Of a DNA stretch of 64,000 nucleotides, positions 22,920 to 36,349 are shown piece after piece. The position numbers and the translations under genes were made by a program. The stretch spans positions 141,228,091 through 141,292,090 of the forward strand of contig OY282560.1 in the NCBI GenBank assembly GCA_958295665.1, given 5' to 3'. The number at the start of each line of letters is the position of its first letter. The stretch's first letter is position 1. The notes under the pieces were generated by a model that was not told where the DNA came from, made no database searches, and worked only from the letters and a program-made list of their open reading frames with translations. The stretch is from Tipula vernalis (Eukaryota > Arthropoda > Insecta > Diptera > Tipulidae).

Positions 22920-24740
22920 AACTATTAACTTTTAAATCTAAAATTTTTAATACAAATTTTAGGAATTTTAATTTTTCAGAAAATGAATAGTTCAAAAATT
23001 TTATATTTTTTAAGAATCTTTAGAGGATTTCAATCTGAATAATTTAAAAAATGTAAATACGTCATAGTTTTAGGAATTTGAAGAAATGAGAAAAATTCGA
23101 CAGATTTGAAGCATACAAATCAAAAATTTAATGAATTTCAAAGGAACCACAGACACAGCCATAATTTCAAGAAATTTGTGAAATCTTACGATTTTTAACA
23201 ATCTAGTTTTAAGAAATTTAAAATTTTAAACAATTACAACAAATTTTCAGATTTAAAGAGTGCCAACAATTTTTATTTAATGCAATGAATTTCACAAAAT
23301 GAAACAATTATTTAAAGGGTTTTTTAAAGTTTTAGAAGAGTTTAAAAAATTAAAAGGTGAATTTAAATAGTTTTAGGAATTTTTACGACCTCCCTGCCCA
23401 TAATTAGTTGCAAAGTAAAACAAATCTATCGTTTCTAAAAATTCTAACTGTAATAGCAACACCTCTTTTGGTCTTATAGTCTCGGTAGTTGGTGGCAATT
23501 TCAATTCCGTAAAACTTAATTATCCGCTGTTTAGTGGAACCGAACAAATCGAAGTTCGGGTAAGTTTGGTATTGCCTTATATCGTGAACTTATCAAAGGC
23601 TGTCAATAGTTTCCCAATGTAGCAAATTTGAAGAATTTCAAGAAAATTACAAAATATATTTTGTTTGGAAGATAAGACAATTTTTAAAATTATAAATGTT
23701 TCCGCTTGATATATTTTACGATTTAAGAATAAGAATTTACAAATTAGCCCAATTTCGAAAAATGTAACTAATTTTTTTTATAAAAAAATTAAGAGGTGTC
23801 TAATATAAAAACAATTTTAAATTTTATAGCATTTTACACTCAATAATTTAAATTATAGTTTAGAAAACCTATTTCAAAAAAAAAAAAATATTTTTTTTAA
23901 GAATTTCGAAACTTAAGATTTTAAATAGAATTTTAATAGATTAAGAAATAACAAAATGATGTATTTATAAAAATTTGAAAGTATTAGGAATTTCGTATTT
24001 AAGAAAATTTAAACTTGTTAATGTTTTTGGAAGTATTTTAGGAATTTTAAGATAAATCTAGGATAATTTGTAAATAATATAAATTTTAATCTTACTTAAC
24101 ACTTATCTTACTTATCTTAAAAAATTTAAGAATTAAAAGAGTTTTAAGAATTTATAAAGTCTTAAGAATTTTAAGGAATTTAAGAATTGAGTTTCTAGAA
24201 AAGTATAAATTTAAACACCAAACATTTTCAAAATTTCGAGAATTGTAATAATTTCAGGGAATTCATACATGTAAATAATCTTAGATTTCTCAATTTTAAG
24301 AATTTTTATTTATGACTGTTGACATTTTTAAAAAACAACGAACTGCCGAAATGTTTAAGAATTTAAAAACCATCTAATCTTTTTAAAAATTTTAAGAAAT
24401 TATAAGGATTTTAGAAAATTCAAGGATTTAGAACATTTTATACTTTGTAAAATATAATGAAGTGATAGAAGTGATTCTAGAAGTGATAAATATTCTAATA
24501 TTTCAAGAATATTCAAAGTTTTAGAATTTTTTTATAACCTCAAAAGAACCTAGTTTTATGAATTTCAACTTTGTTTTTATTTACCTGCAAAATTAAAGAA
24601 TTTTTGAAGTTTAAAAATATTATGAACTTCAAGAATATTAGCAATTTCTAGAATTTGAAGAGTTTAAAATTCCAAGTAATTTTCCAAGAAATTGTAAAAT
24701 TTAAAAAATTTACTATATATAAATGTTTTTAAGGGTTTAA
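22920..24740. repeat. Degenerate TTTAAGAATTT-like tract, left half
   Basis: For about 1.8 kb the sequence is dominated by drifting variants of TTTAAGAATTT / AATTTTAAG without coding signal. The same texture resumes after the Gypsy element at 28680-29480, suggesting one tract. Confidence 0.45.
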
Positions 24741-25082
24741 CTTTTCATGTAGTGTAGAATAAAATTGTATTGTTAGAGAGTTGAACTCGTTTCGAAATAG
24801 AATGAACCTCTTCTGAACGAAGTAGAAAAGGAAAATGTCAAAACGAAACAAAAGTAGTGATTGATTCTATCTGGTGGAAGAGAACGGAGAAAAACACATG
24901 TAATTAAAGTGAAGTGTAAAATTAATAAATTAAGAAAATAAAGATTGTTAAAGATTATTGAAATCTGATTGTTTTATAACATCAGATGTGGGGTACCCCA
25001 ATAAATTATTAATAATAATAATAATAAAATATAAATTCCTGTGCAATAATCAAAATACACGTGTATCGAGAAAATTAAAATT

Positions 25083-25675
25083 ATGACGCTCCCAACTCGT
25101 GGCGAAATGGTATTGGCGTTGAGTAGTGTGGGCATCCAGGTTGAAAAAACAACGAGTCTTGCGAATATAAGAACGTTGTATGACAATAATTGCGGTAATG
25201 AAAATACCGAGTTAGTGGATAACCGAAAAAAATCCAATTCAGAAACCACGTTAAAAGCTACGATAACTTCAGCATCTTCAGATTCAGCAGCTTCAGATTC
25301 AACGACTTATGTTCCGGATGCAACTTATGTGCCTCAGTCAATTGTGCTTCCAGCTTCTGTAAACCAAATTACGCCAACTTCAGCAGTTTTAACCAGTGTA
25401 AGTGTCGGTAGTAAAGTGCCATCGAGCTCTACAACAGTGGTTCACCCTCCGATTGACAATGCTGCTTCTGCGTTAGCAACTACCGTTTGTGTTGATCAGC
25501 TGGATTTCAATTTAAGTAATGATAAATTTGAATCAAACCTCCGAAGAAACCCTAGAGGAAATGGCTGACGAAATTATTAAACTGGAAATCCGTGAGCGAC
25601 TATTGAATTTACGAGTAAAAATAGCGAAAATGGAAATCGAAGCCAGTAGTTTCAACCTTTGAAAGTGAAGATTTA
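25083..25675 (+). pseudogene. Ty3/Gypsy gag N-terminal region
   Basis: 161 open codons starting MTLPTRGEMVLALSSVGI, a SAP-like motif often seen at the start of insect Gypsy gag, followed by a Ser/Thr/Ala-rich linker. It stops at TGA 25566-25568, but coding continues nearby in other frames: ETLEEMADEIIKLEIRERLL-like residues up to about 25660, then LKVKIYDVDSLISTFSGADD and FEDVMTSLGA (about 25660-25790). The latter matches gag VPTFSGxDDY..WxxDFE. The remainder of gag, including any zinc knuckle, is missing. This half is truncated and frameshifted. Confidence 0.65.
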
Positions 25676-25837
25676 TGATGTAGATAGTTTGATTTCAACG
25701 TTTAGTGGTGCAGATGATTATGTGGTTTCAAAGCGGATGATTGATTTTGAAGATGTGATGACCTCATTGGGTGCAGCTGACAATGATCGGTATCGTATGC
25801 ATATATATATGGTAAGGGGTTAAGGGGTATGGTTCAG

Positions 25838-28660
25838 TGTTATTTGCGTATCCGTCAACAGATTAGATTAGTTTTTGTTTTCATTGTTCCAGATCGCATA
25901 CTTCCCGTTGATTTGCTAGTGGGCTGAGATATACTACATATTTTTAATATTGGATTATGTTTTATGAGAATAAATAAAGCGAATTCGTTATCATTAAATC
26001 AAGGTGTTAATAAATTGGCATACGATACAGTAAATGTGTCTCCCTCTGTTTCTGATTGTGGTCGTGATGATCATGTCCTGAATACCCATTTGGCTACGGT
26101 ATTCCGATCTGAGTCGTTAATAATTGAAGAATTGTCCATTGATAATCCTAGTGCAGCTTTGCTTAAGGTTTCCTCCTGTTCTAATATTAATTCCTTCTGT
26201 TCCGATTTCCGTTTACTTGCCGCTTCTGTGAATAGTGCTCCTAGTGTTCAGTATGATATAGATCCAAAATTAGGACTTACTATGATTAGATGTGTTGAGA
26301 AATGTATTAATACTAAATATTTGGGTGTTGATTCTTCAGAAATTATTGAACCAGATTATGAGGTGTGTATCCGTCTGGAAAATGACGTACCATTTTATAC
26401 CAATCCGGTACGCCTTTCAGTTAGGGAAAAACAAGACGTAAGAATAATTATCCGTGATTTATTGCATAGTGAAACCATTAAACCGAGTGAGTCTCCTTAT
26501 GCATCACCCATTGTACTAGTTAAGAAAAAAAATGGTGAGACACGTATGTACGTGGATTATCGTACCTTAAATAATATCACTGTCCGAGACAACTATCCTC
26601 TGATATACAATACATAACTATCCTCTGCCTCTTATGGATGATTGCTTGGAGTATTTGAGTAATAAGAAAGTGTTCCGTCTACATATTGGATTTGAAGAGT
26701 GGATTTCATCAGGTTAGAGTTTCTGAGGAATCAATTAAGTATACTTCATTTGTGACACCTGAGGGACAGTTTGAATATCTGCGTATGCCTTTCGGCCTTA
26801 AGAATGCTCCTTCTGTCTTTCAGCGATTTATTAATAAGATACTTAAGGAGTTTATTGTCAGTGGGAGAATAGTTGTTTATCTTGATGATATTTTGATAGC
26901 TAGTGAATCTATTGATGATCATTTGAAATTGTTAGGACAGGTGTTAAGATGTATTGCTGTACATGGATTGGAGTGTCAATTAAGCAAGTGCAAATTTGCT
27001 AATAGTACTATTGGGTATTTGGGATTTGTTGTGTCTGCTAGTGGAGTCAGTCCGGGTACTAATAAACTGAATGCAGTTCGTCAGTACCCAGTGCCTATCA
27101 ATGTTCGTGAGTTATATTCATTTATTGGATTATGTCCTTTCTTCCGCCGATTCATTGCTGGATTCGCTCGTATTGCTGCCCCAATGTATCGCCTCCTTCA
27201 GAAAGATGCTGTATTTAACTTCAGTGATGAGTGTCTTCAGGCGTTTGAAAATCTTAAGCAATCTCTTACTTCCGCTCCGGCATTGGCTGTGTATCACTCA
27301 ACGCGGGAAACTGAGTTGCACACAGATGCTAGTAAGATTGGTTTTGGTGCTGCTCTCATGCAGAAACAGGATGTGGCCTATTTCTCTAAGACTATTGGTA
27401 AACATGAAGTTAATTAGCATATTTACGAATTTGAGACGTTGGCTATTGTTTACGCTTTGCCTTGGCGGAATTCCATTTACTATTGTGACTGATTGTAATT
27501 CATTGGTACTTACCTTTAATAAAAGAGATGTTAACCCGAGGATTGCTAGATGGGTAAGAAAATTTGAAACATATAATTATAAAATTAAACATCGACATGG
27601 TACCCAGATGGGTCATGTGGATGCCCTCAGTCGAAGTCCTATAGTTGCTTTTGTTGATACTTCCGATATTGATTTTGAGTTACGACTTACGCAAAACCGT
27701 GACCCAGTGATTGTGAAACTCAAAGAATTGTTAGAGACTAGTGGATCTTCTGTTTACGAAATGCATGACGGTATTGCTTATAAAAAAAAAGAAAACCGAT
27801 CGATTGTTATTTTATGTTCCACGAGAAATGGAACAGCAACTTATAAGTTAAGTGCATATGAAAGAATTGGTCATTATGGAAGTGCAAAATGCTATGAGAA
27901 AATAAGAGAGCATTATGGGTTTGCAAATATGAAGGGTAAGATTGATAGCTTTGTCAAAAATTGTATTAAGTGTATTATGCATTCTGCACCTTCTCGTTCG
28001 ACCGAGCGAACATTTTATAGCATACCTAAGAAACCTAAACCGTTTGATACAATTCATCATTTTGGTCCTTTACCTTTAGTTGCTTCTAAACGAAAACATT
28101 TGTTAGTTATTATTGACTCGTTTACAAAATATGTTCGATTGTATCCAGTTAATTCTACGAGTACTAAAAAAGTGTGTTGTTGATAAATATTTTGATTATT
28201 ACAATAGGCCTGTTCGTATAATTTCCGACAGAGGTACGTGTTTTACGTCTTCCAAATTTGCCACTTATGTGGAAAACATAATATTCAGCATGTTGAGGTG
28301 GCAGGAGCATCTGTGGAACGTGTCAATCGTGTCCTTAAGAACATGTTAGGAAAATTAACTGTACCATTGCAACATTCCGATTGGACTAAGAAACTTAAGC
28401 ATGTTGAATACGCATTGAATAATACAGAGCAACGTTCTGTGGGGACTACGCCCAGTCGATTATTGTTTGGTGTGGATCAGAAAGGTCCAGAAATTGATTA
28501 TCTTAGTGAATATTTATCTGATAAGGAATTGGATATCGTCAATCGTGATCTTAGTGCTATTAGGGATATTGCTTCTACGAGTATAAAGAAAAGTCAGTAG
28601 TATAACCAGAAATGGATTGATGAACATTGTTAGCCTGCACAGAATTACGAACAAGGGGAT
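25838..28660 (+). pseudogene. Ty3/Gypsy pol: protease end, RT, RNase H, integrase
   Basis: Pieces run in order across frames. The protease tail reads PDRILPVDLLVG (about 25890). The RT covers 25964-27417, with SPYASPIVLVKKKNGETRM, DLKSGFHQV and the active site YLDDILIAS. The RNase H/tether region follows, with TELHTDASKIGFGAALMQ and VTDCNSLVLTFNKRDVNPR. The integrase zinc-binding part is HYGSAKCYEKIREHYGF with CIKC (about 27870-27980). In the integrase core, the usual HIDHFGP reads IHHFGP, so the first catalytic aspartate is deleted. SDRGTCFTS (28220) survives, and the ERVNR region is shortened. Frameshifts occur near 26620, 27420, 28180 and 28250, so it is inactive. I could not match two LTRs. 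Confidence 0.85.
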
Positions 28661-28679
28661 TTTGTAGAGATTTTTAATA

Positions 28680-29490
28680 GTTTTAAGATTCTAGTGAATT
28701 TAATAAAAATAGAGAAATTCAGAAACCTTATGTGGTTTAGAAAATTAGCACTTAACATTATTTCTAGAAATTCTTTAAATTGGTTTGCTATTTTATTTAA
28801 TACTGTACGATCTTAAAAATTACTGAATTTCTTGAGTTTAGAGAACAATTTAAAAGCATTCAAAATTTTACAAATTTCGAAAATTTGTAAGAATTTCGAT
28901 AAGTTAACAAGAATTATTTAAATATTTCATATTTAATTGTAATGTTAGGGTTGTTGTTATTCACATTTCGTTCTTTTGTAGTTATGTTGTGAGAAATAAA
29001 TAAATAATTAAGAATAATAATAAATTTCAAGAAACTTACTTTTACTGCAGATTTTAAAGATTGATGTGATTAATGTTAAAATTCTAAGAAATTTAAAATT
29101 TAATATTAAGATTTGTAGAACTTGACGAATCTTAACAATTTAAAAAGTTTAAGAACTGCAGTGCAATTTTCAAATTCAAAGAAAATAATTTCTAGAAATT
29201 TCTTAAATTTAAATTATTTATGGGGATGATAATTTAAGAATATTAATGAAACCAAGAATTCTAAAATAAAGCTATTTACAGTTTAATTAAATGAGATAAC
29301 ATATTAAGAAATTTGATTTTAGTTGAAAATATTTAAGAATTATAATAATAATAATATTTTACAACAATTTTTAAAATTCAAAATGTTAAAAAAATTTTAA
29401 TTTGATAATTAGAAATCTTTTAAGAATTAATAGAATTTTTACGAATTTTATTTTTACACATTTTACAATTTCTACGATTTATAAAACCTC
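28680..29490. repeat. Degenerate TTTAAGAATTT-like tract, right half
   Basis: Same motif texture as 22920-24740, now to the right of the Gypsy relic. No coding signal was found. Confidence 0.4.
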
Positions 29491-32460
29491 AACTTATAAT
29501 TTTACGAAGTCACAACACGATTTCAATAAGCTTTACCCTTGACACAAAGCGATTTACTGAAACTGTATTAGTGAACTGTTTGTGTTTAGTCGTTGTAAGT
29601 CGTCAACCTCATTTTGACTAATCGCGTTTAATTAAATAGAGTATCTGACCGAGTTTAAGCACATGGTTTAAAAAGTAAAAACGTGGAGCACTGATTGAGC
29701 TTGCATAAACTAGTAGTTTGTTTGTTTTCAGGTTTTGCACAAATAAAATTAAAGCTAAACATTTGAAAAAAAAATCTCCAACAGTTTTATGCGTGCCGAT
29801 TAACTTTATAACTCTACCAAACGTTTTAAAAAACAACATCAACATTAACTCTTACATAATTCGAAACCATGACATACAACCTCTCAATACATTAATTTGA
29901 ATAAATAAAATAAAAAACCTAAGCAAAATTTACAACTTCCACATACAATAAAAATCACCTTTGAAAACTTTCACCAACCAACAAATGTCATCTTTACAAT
30001 TTAATTTATATTTCCAACAACAACAAAAATAAATAATTTCGCATTAACCATATGAAATAGTATTCAAACATGCCGGTGCAACTGAAATCACGGTATACAA
30101 TTAAAGTTTTATTTAAGCAAATGTTATGTGTTTGGTAATCGTAGCTCGAGTTTTCTAACATTTTTGTTTTGTTTTCGACAACACTGTTTTTACTAAGTCA
30201 AGGATAAATGATGGGACATACATATGTGTCAGATGTGTTTTGGCATTGAATAAACAATATTTTAGGGAGTGATACTCAATTTCCTCGACTACTAGCTGTG
30301 GCTGGTATATTATAGAGATAAATTTATTGTTTACGGATATGCGAATTCGTTGTATTTTGTTTAATTGGAAATTTGTTTTTGTTATATAACCGTTTATTAG
30401 ATTTCGCAATACAAGATTTCACCCACAAAGTGTGCAAAGGAAATGATGAAATGTTGATGAAATAAATTTCAAACAGATGTTAAATGCGTCGAAGTATTAT
30501 TTAATCGGTAGAGGCGCCATTTAAGTGTACATATATAGTATATAAACTCAGAACTGGTTGAATCATGTGCCCAAGAAAAACCCACATCAAATCAATCATT
30601 CTACTAGTCATGCTAAAGTTTTTTTACTATATAATTTGTTTACGGTGCCAAGGTTCACACGAAAATTACACACAAAAACCACTTTACTATACCACTCTTG
30701 TCTTTTTTAATAAAATGAATAATTCACGGTTAATATATTCTGGTAAGAGAGAAGTTGTATAACGAATTCAATAGTGTTACGCTATAAAAATCATCACTAA
30801 TATATAGTTCTAAACATTTCATAGCACAAAACGAATTGTTAATAATAATTTATTTAAATTAAATATTATACCCAAAGGTTAAAGAAGTTCTTGTCGATCG
30901 CTGATGGGTCAAATAGTAAATACGAGTGTTTACTAAGATAGCAAGAGAAACAAAAAAAAAATTGTTCAGCTTTGAAATAAATTAAATTTATTTCAATTTT
31001 ATTAAGTTGCAAGCTTTTAGGTAATAAATTAAATTAAACAAAATAATTTATAAATTTAAAATCTCAGAAATGCAATTGGTGTTAATGCTTTTTTTATCGT
31101 AGATTGTGAATGGAATTTAATATCATTTTTGTCTTGTATCCCCAATCCCCATTCAGCAGTTGTTTACAGGGCCCTTGTATATAATTTACATAAAAACATT
31201 TTATATTTTTGTTGATGTACGAGTACTAATGTTAATAAATTAAAAACAACATTTTTTTTTTTGTTGTGTGTACATATTTTGGACGAGCGAATACGTCCTG
31301 GGCGTAAAATAAAAATGGTGCCGTAATGGAATAATTTTGTATAATAATGTAAGTACGGATAATATTCTCGACCCATGGTGTACGATAAGAATATAGACAT
31401 TGGTATAAATCACGAATGTTTTGTTATTGTAGGTTTAATGATGATTCATTAATTTCATGTCAGTCATACAATTGTGAGGAATTCTGAATAATGGTCAGGT
31501 CATTAACTTAATGGCTGTGGATCTAAAATTTATTGTACCATTTGAGCGTCACATATTTAGCAGGTGTATTATATATACCTATATTTACATATTGAACGTC
31601 TAATTTGAGCAATATCTAAAAAGAATTTGATTGACTTCTGCTTTCTGCACTAAAAAGAAACAATAATAATTTACATAAAATATAAAAATTTAATGGATTA
31701 TAATAAATTACTTTTATTATGTGATAATTTATTTAGAAAGACATAAAATATAAAATCTAAAACTAAATAAAATTTGATATCATACATAAATTTTACTGTA
31801 CTCCTAGCATTTTTTTTGAAAATTCGCACAACCAATATATTATGATATGGTTTTTTTAGGACAATACTTTTTCACGATTTGCATATTTTATTGTACCACA
31901 GTGAATAAATTAACTTATTAGTTTCATGTGAATTTATTTTTTTGTATTTAAATCTAAAATTCAATATCGAATGAGTCGTTCTAAATTGTATTTTAAAGTA
32001 ATTTTATCGGTTTAATTGATTTAGAGGTATTTTAAATCATAATTTGTTGAATACCCTCCTCAAACCGCTGATAGGCTAATTACAATTTTTAGTTACTCAT
32101 TTTGGTAGCATATAGGTGGTTCAGTTATCTGTAATAAATTACCTAAAGGGTGCAAATCAATTCTATCTTTTACAAATCGATCTGGTCTTGATCATTAATA
32201 TATTGATTCCTGATTTTTTAAATAAGGGAAGCACAGGCAGTTATGCTCTATTTAAGTTGCCTAAGTTTTTTTGTACCATCACATTCTCAACTGTAATAAA
32301 CACTTTATGGAAGAGAAAGCTTCACCAATAAAGGCGTATTTTGGTAACTCTACTATTAAGAATTTAATTGTCGAGGCAATTGTAAATACAAAATTAAATA
32401 GTCGAGGCTATTGTAAATTTTAAATTTTATATAAATCAAACAATTGCATGTAATATCGCA
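29491..32460. other. AT-rich stretch without recognisable genes
   Basis: No coding or RNA gene was recognised. Short open stretches here have no protein-like composition. Confidence 0.5.
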
Positions 32461-32467
32461 ATTTGAT

Positions 32468-33142
32468 TTATTTATTGATATTGAAGTTCATCGTTACCCT
32501 GCAGTTACTAAATTGCATCCCACGAACAATTTTTTCGGCATTATTTACATTATCTGCTTCCAAATGTATTGTGTTGGTTGTATTTGATTGAGAAAACGCT
32601 AAGCAAGTTGATGTGATTGGATCAGAATTTGATTATAACGGTATTGAAATACCTGATGTGGATGCACTGCATTTTATTGATACTCTTGAAGCATTGGGTT
32701 TTTTATAAGAAATTTGATCTGTAATCAGATTACACATTTTTCTTTTGTTTGATATCGATTCATCAATATAGCCTTCCACTACACCGGATAATCGCCATCC
32801 ACCGTGGCGTTTAAGGGTTAGTAAATCGGCACGACTGTGTGCCTATGGCCCGTGTAATTGGCGATATCTTCTAATTTAAAAAAATTGGCAATTTGTTTAG
32901 GTGTACTTAAAAATGTATTTCTTTTAATTAGTTGAGGTGTGCATTTATTTTCCCTTTTGGTAATTGACGAACAATCGATTATGACCAACAACTGATGGAC
33001 GAAGTTTCATGTACTTTCTGATATATGCTGAATACTCCTCCTCCACAGCAAATGTGCGCACCACATTTGCTTTTGTTTCTGAAATTCCTTTTTTTTTTGT
33101 CCTCGGTTGGTAAAAAGTCCTCGGGCTAGCGCCCTCGGACAT
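32468..33142 (-). pseudogene. Crypton-like tyrosine recombinase, C-terminal relic
   Basis: The minus strand reads KANVVRTFAVEEEYSAYIRK, KYMKLRPSVVGHNRLFVNYQ and KGK (33142-32948). The rest lies in shifted frames: LEDIANYTGH (near 32865), DLLTLKRHGGWRLS (near 32810), VVEGYIDESISNKRK (near 32770), and a tail ending CRVTMNFNINK with a stop at 32470-32468. This follows the insect tyrosine-recombinase pattern YTGHSFRRTSATLLA..GADI.TLKRHGGW....VAEGYI..S...K. In that family TGH.FRR, LKRH and the tyrosine of EGYI form the catalytic R-H-R-Y set. The FRRTSATLLA segment is deleted, so a catalytic arginine is lost. It is an inactive fragment of a Crypton transposon or a domesticated relative. Confidence 0.72.
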
Positions 33143-33159
33143 TTACCAACCTCTCACAT

Positions 33160-35330
33160 TATTACCCGTTAATAGCACTAGTTGCATAATTTACTATAAT
33201 GTAATTCAGAAAACTTTTGGTGGCAAGTCAAGTATTTACAACGAAATTACAAATATACAAAAAAGTCAAAAAAAAAAAAAAAACAAGAACAACTAAATAA
33301 ATGTTCCAGAAGTTAGCATTCGCTTTTTTCGCAAAGTGTTTGACACTAGTGTTGACTACAACGCGAGCCAAAGGCGATCAAAAACGGAAACAAATGCATA
33401 TATTGACAATTTTCATATATTTCATATTTCATTGATTACTGCTAAAAGTTCACTTTGTCGTAGGCTTTGTTGGATCTAGATTTTAGTTGCCCGAATTACA
33501 AAATTGTAATTTACTATCTAATATTATATGATCGTTTCAAGAACGATGGCAATTAACAGTGAAAAATAAGTTGCGCTTTAACTGTAAAATATGAAACGGT
33601 CACGTTTCATTAAATTTGACAGAGGGAAAACTAAGAGGTGAACTGAAACCAGCTCCGATAGAAGTTTTGACAGGAGCAGATCAACTCTTTGAATTTAAGG
33701 TTGCCAAATTCAGTTTTTGTTTTATTTAATATTTTTCATTTTTATTTAAAATAAGAATAAAAACCCGCATAAAACAGCTTTCATTTTATTCACCACAAAA
33801 ATCTTAACTGGACCACAGTTAAAAGTTGGTATGTTTTGTTTTGTTTTTTTTTGTTTTTTATCGCAAAGCAAAATAAAATCGAACACCAAAACGGTTAAAA
33901 ATTGAGAAATTTTTAATAAATTTTTCTACAGTTAAATGATTTTTCTTATTATTGGTATAAAACTTCAAGCTTTTGAGTTATTTTGATATGTAAAGTTGTA
34001 CATTTCTTTAAATTTATACGATTAAGAGGAGCCAACAAAACTAAAATTTATAAAAGTTATGCAATTTATGAAAATTGTTTCAAAATTTTGAAAGATTTTA
34101 AGTTTGTAGAAAATGTAAGAGTTTCAGGACTTTTGACTTTTAATAAAATGTCTTAAAACTTTTAAATTTTCTAGACGCTTAAAATCTTTTAACATTTAGA
34201 AATGATCTTTCTAAATTCCATACATTTTTATTTTGTTGGTCCCTTTAAATTAGGATCTAATTTCAAAAAAACAATTCTTTTACCATCTGTACCTTTTCTG
34301 AAATGTTGATATATTAAACATTGAAACATTTAAAATTCTTACAATCAACCAATTCTCAAGCTTCTAAAGCTGCGTGTTGCATAAAATTATTTGTATTTTG
34401 AAATTTGGAAAGTACTATGTTTAACTCTTTAAATTTTTTTAAATTTTTTATTTCTGAAAATTTTATTAAATCTTAAAATCCTTTAATTTCGTAGAATTAT
34501 TGTTGTCTTTTAAATTTGGAAATTTCTTCAAATATTAAAATTTTAAATATCTAAATTTCATGACCTTATTTAATTTCGTAAATTTGTACTGATTCCTAAA
34601 ATTTATACATTTTTCAAACTTTTTGGACATTTTGCAATTCGTAAATTTATTTCAACACTTTGAAGAAAAGTTAATTTCAAAAGCTTTTTTTTTTTAAATT
34701 TGTTAATATTCAAACAAATTGCTTGGAACGCTCTAAAACTAATGTTTTCATTAATTCTGTCGCTGGATTAGCTGAAACAATCAACGACGCTTTCGAGTAT
34801 GGTATTTCCGAAAGGGAAACGTGAAACAAGATAATTTTAATTTAATGATTGTAGTGAGATTCCAGGTCAGGTAATCAATACTAATAAGAAAATTGATGAC
34901 CTCTAGGGATCCTCAAAGAATAGATTCGGTTAGAGTAAGGGCTGCTAAAAATTAAAATTTAGCGTCCTCATATAGGGCTCTTTTAAGAGTTAATCATCAA
35001 AAAATTAAAACCTGGGTTCTCACTCATTTCATTAGATGGAAACATATTGTTAATTTATATTAGTATTTACGACAAATTATTCAACACCTTTGCCCATGAA
35101 GTTAATAATTAAAGTAAAATATGGTAAAACTAAAATTATGTTAAATAGGAATAGAAATTGGGGAATTTGGCTATATATGATTTTCGCTAATACAACCTGT
35201 AAATAGCACATTCGGTTAAGGGGAAAATATGTGAAATCACAAATTCTTTATATGGGACCGGAAGTCATGTTTTGATTTTATGATTTTTATGTTTTCTATA
35301 TGTAGCACTGAGTAAAACCAACAATTCATG
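33160..35330. other. AT-rich stretch without recognisable genes
   Basis: No gene was recognised. Around 34080-34700 the AAATTCTTAAA texture appears, as in the 22.9-24.7 kb tract but in the opposite orientation. Confidence 0.45.
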
Positions 35331-35349
35331 TCCAATACTAAAAAAATTT

Positions 35350-35975
35350 CACGCACGTGGTGTTATATTTATTGCTATAGAAAAAAAGACAATCATAAAA
35401 TTGGGCTAATTTTAAAGATGAATGAATAGGGAATATAAAATTGGCCGCCGAAACGTTCTTTTGGGATTTTCTCCCATGTTTATCTTTTTTTTTATCTTCT
35501 TCCTCATTTAATTCTTTCAGACATACTAAAAAATCAACGATACATCTAGTTCCGTCTTCTTGCAAAATACGTTTAAATATGACTCAAAATGATATTATGA
35601 TCAAAATGATCAAAAATTATTGACAAAAAATATTTTATTACAAAATAAAGACAAAAATTAGAAAATACTCACAGTTAGAATTTAAAATTTACATAATATG
35701 CATTATTTGAATATTTCTTAAAGTTTTACTGTCTGAATAGTGTGAGTTTGTACTAGTTTGTTGGATATATTCGAATTTATATTCAGCATCTCAAAAAAAT
35801 TCAAAAAACCCATCAGTCTTCAAGGATTCTTCCACATTGGTTATAATACCATTGTATTCTTTAGTGAAACTAGCTCTGGACGCCATTCTTTTGATAGGAC
35901 CTTCTACTCCATCGCTCGGTCCTAAAATCATCTTTGTTCTTAAATATGTGTATTCATACAATAAAACTCTTATGC
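35350..35975 (-). other. Unassigned coding-like patches
   Basis: Two minus-strand stretches look protein-like. RTKMILGPSDGVEGPIKRMA followed by SFTKEYNGIITNVEESLK ends at a stop near 35780. QEDGTRCIVDFLVCLKELNE followed by a Lys-rich run and HGRKSQKNVSAANF lies at about 35565-35430. I do not recognise a family. They may be pieces of one decayed transposon ORF. Confidence 0.25.
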
Positions 35976-36349
35976 TGCATTTTGCATGATAAATGCATAA
36001 TTATCTCGAAAGTCACAAGAAACAAGTACCTCTGACGTCTTCAAACTCATATCATTAAAATTCGATTTTTATGCCGAAAAAAGGTCAGATCAACATACTT
36101 AAACATATTTTGCAGGAAAACGAAACAAGATGTTGCGCTGATTTTTTATTATGTCTAATTGAACTACTGGTAGTTGAACACCAAGTGCATGCAATTTTTA
36201 AATATCTTACATTCTGTACCTAAAAAACAACAACAACCAAAAAATCAAGTTTCATTTTTTTTTTGTTTATAATTAGAGCTATACACATTCAAAACATAAA
36301 AATCATAAAATTAAAACCTGACTTTCACAAAAATATAATTTGACATATT

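Noticed and set aside
24988..25030. TGGGGTACCCCA palindrome followed by TAA repeats upstream of the Gypsy gag, considered as an LTR border
   Set aside because: No second copy was found downstream of pol, so LTRs could not be demonstrated.
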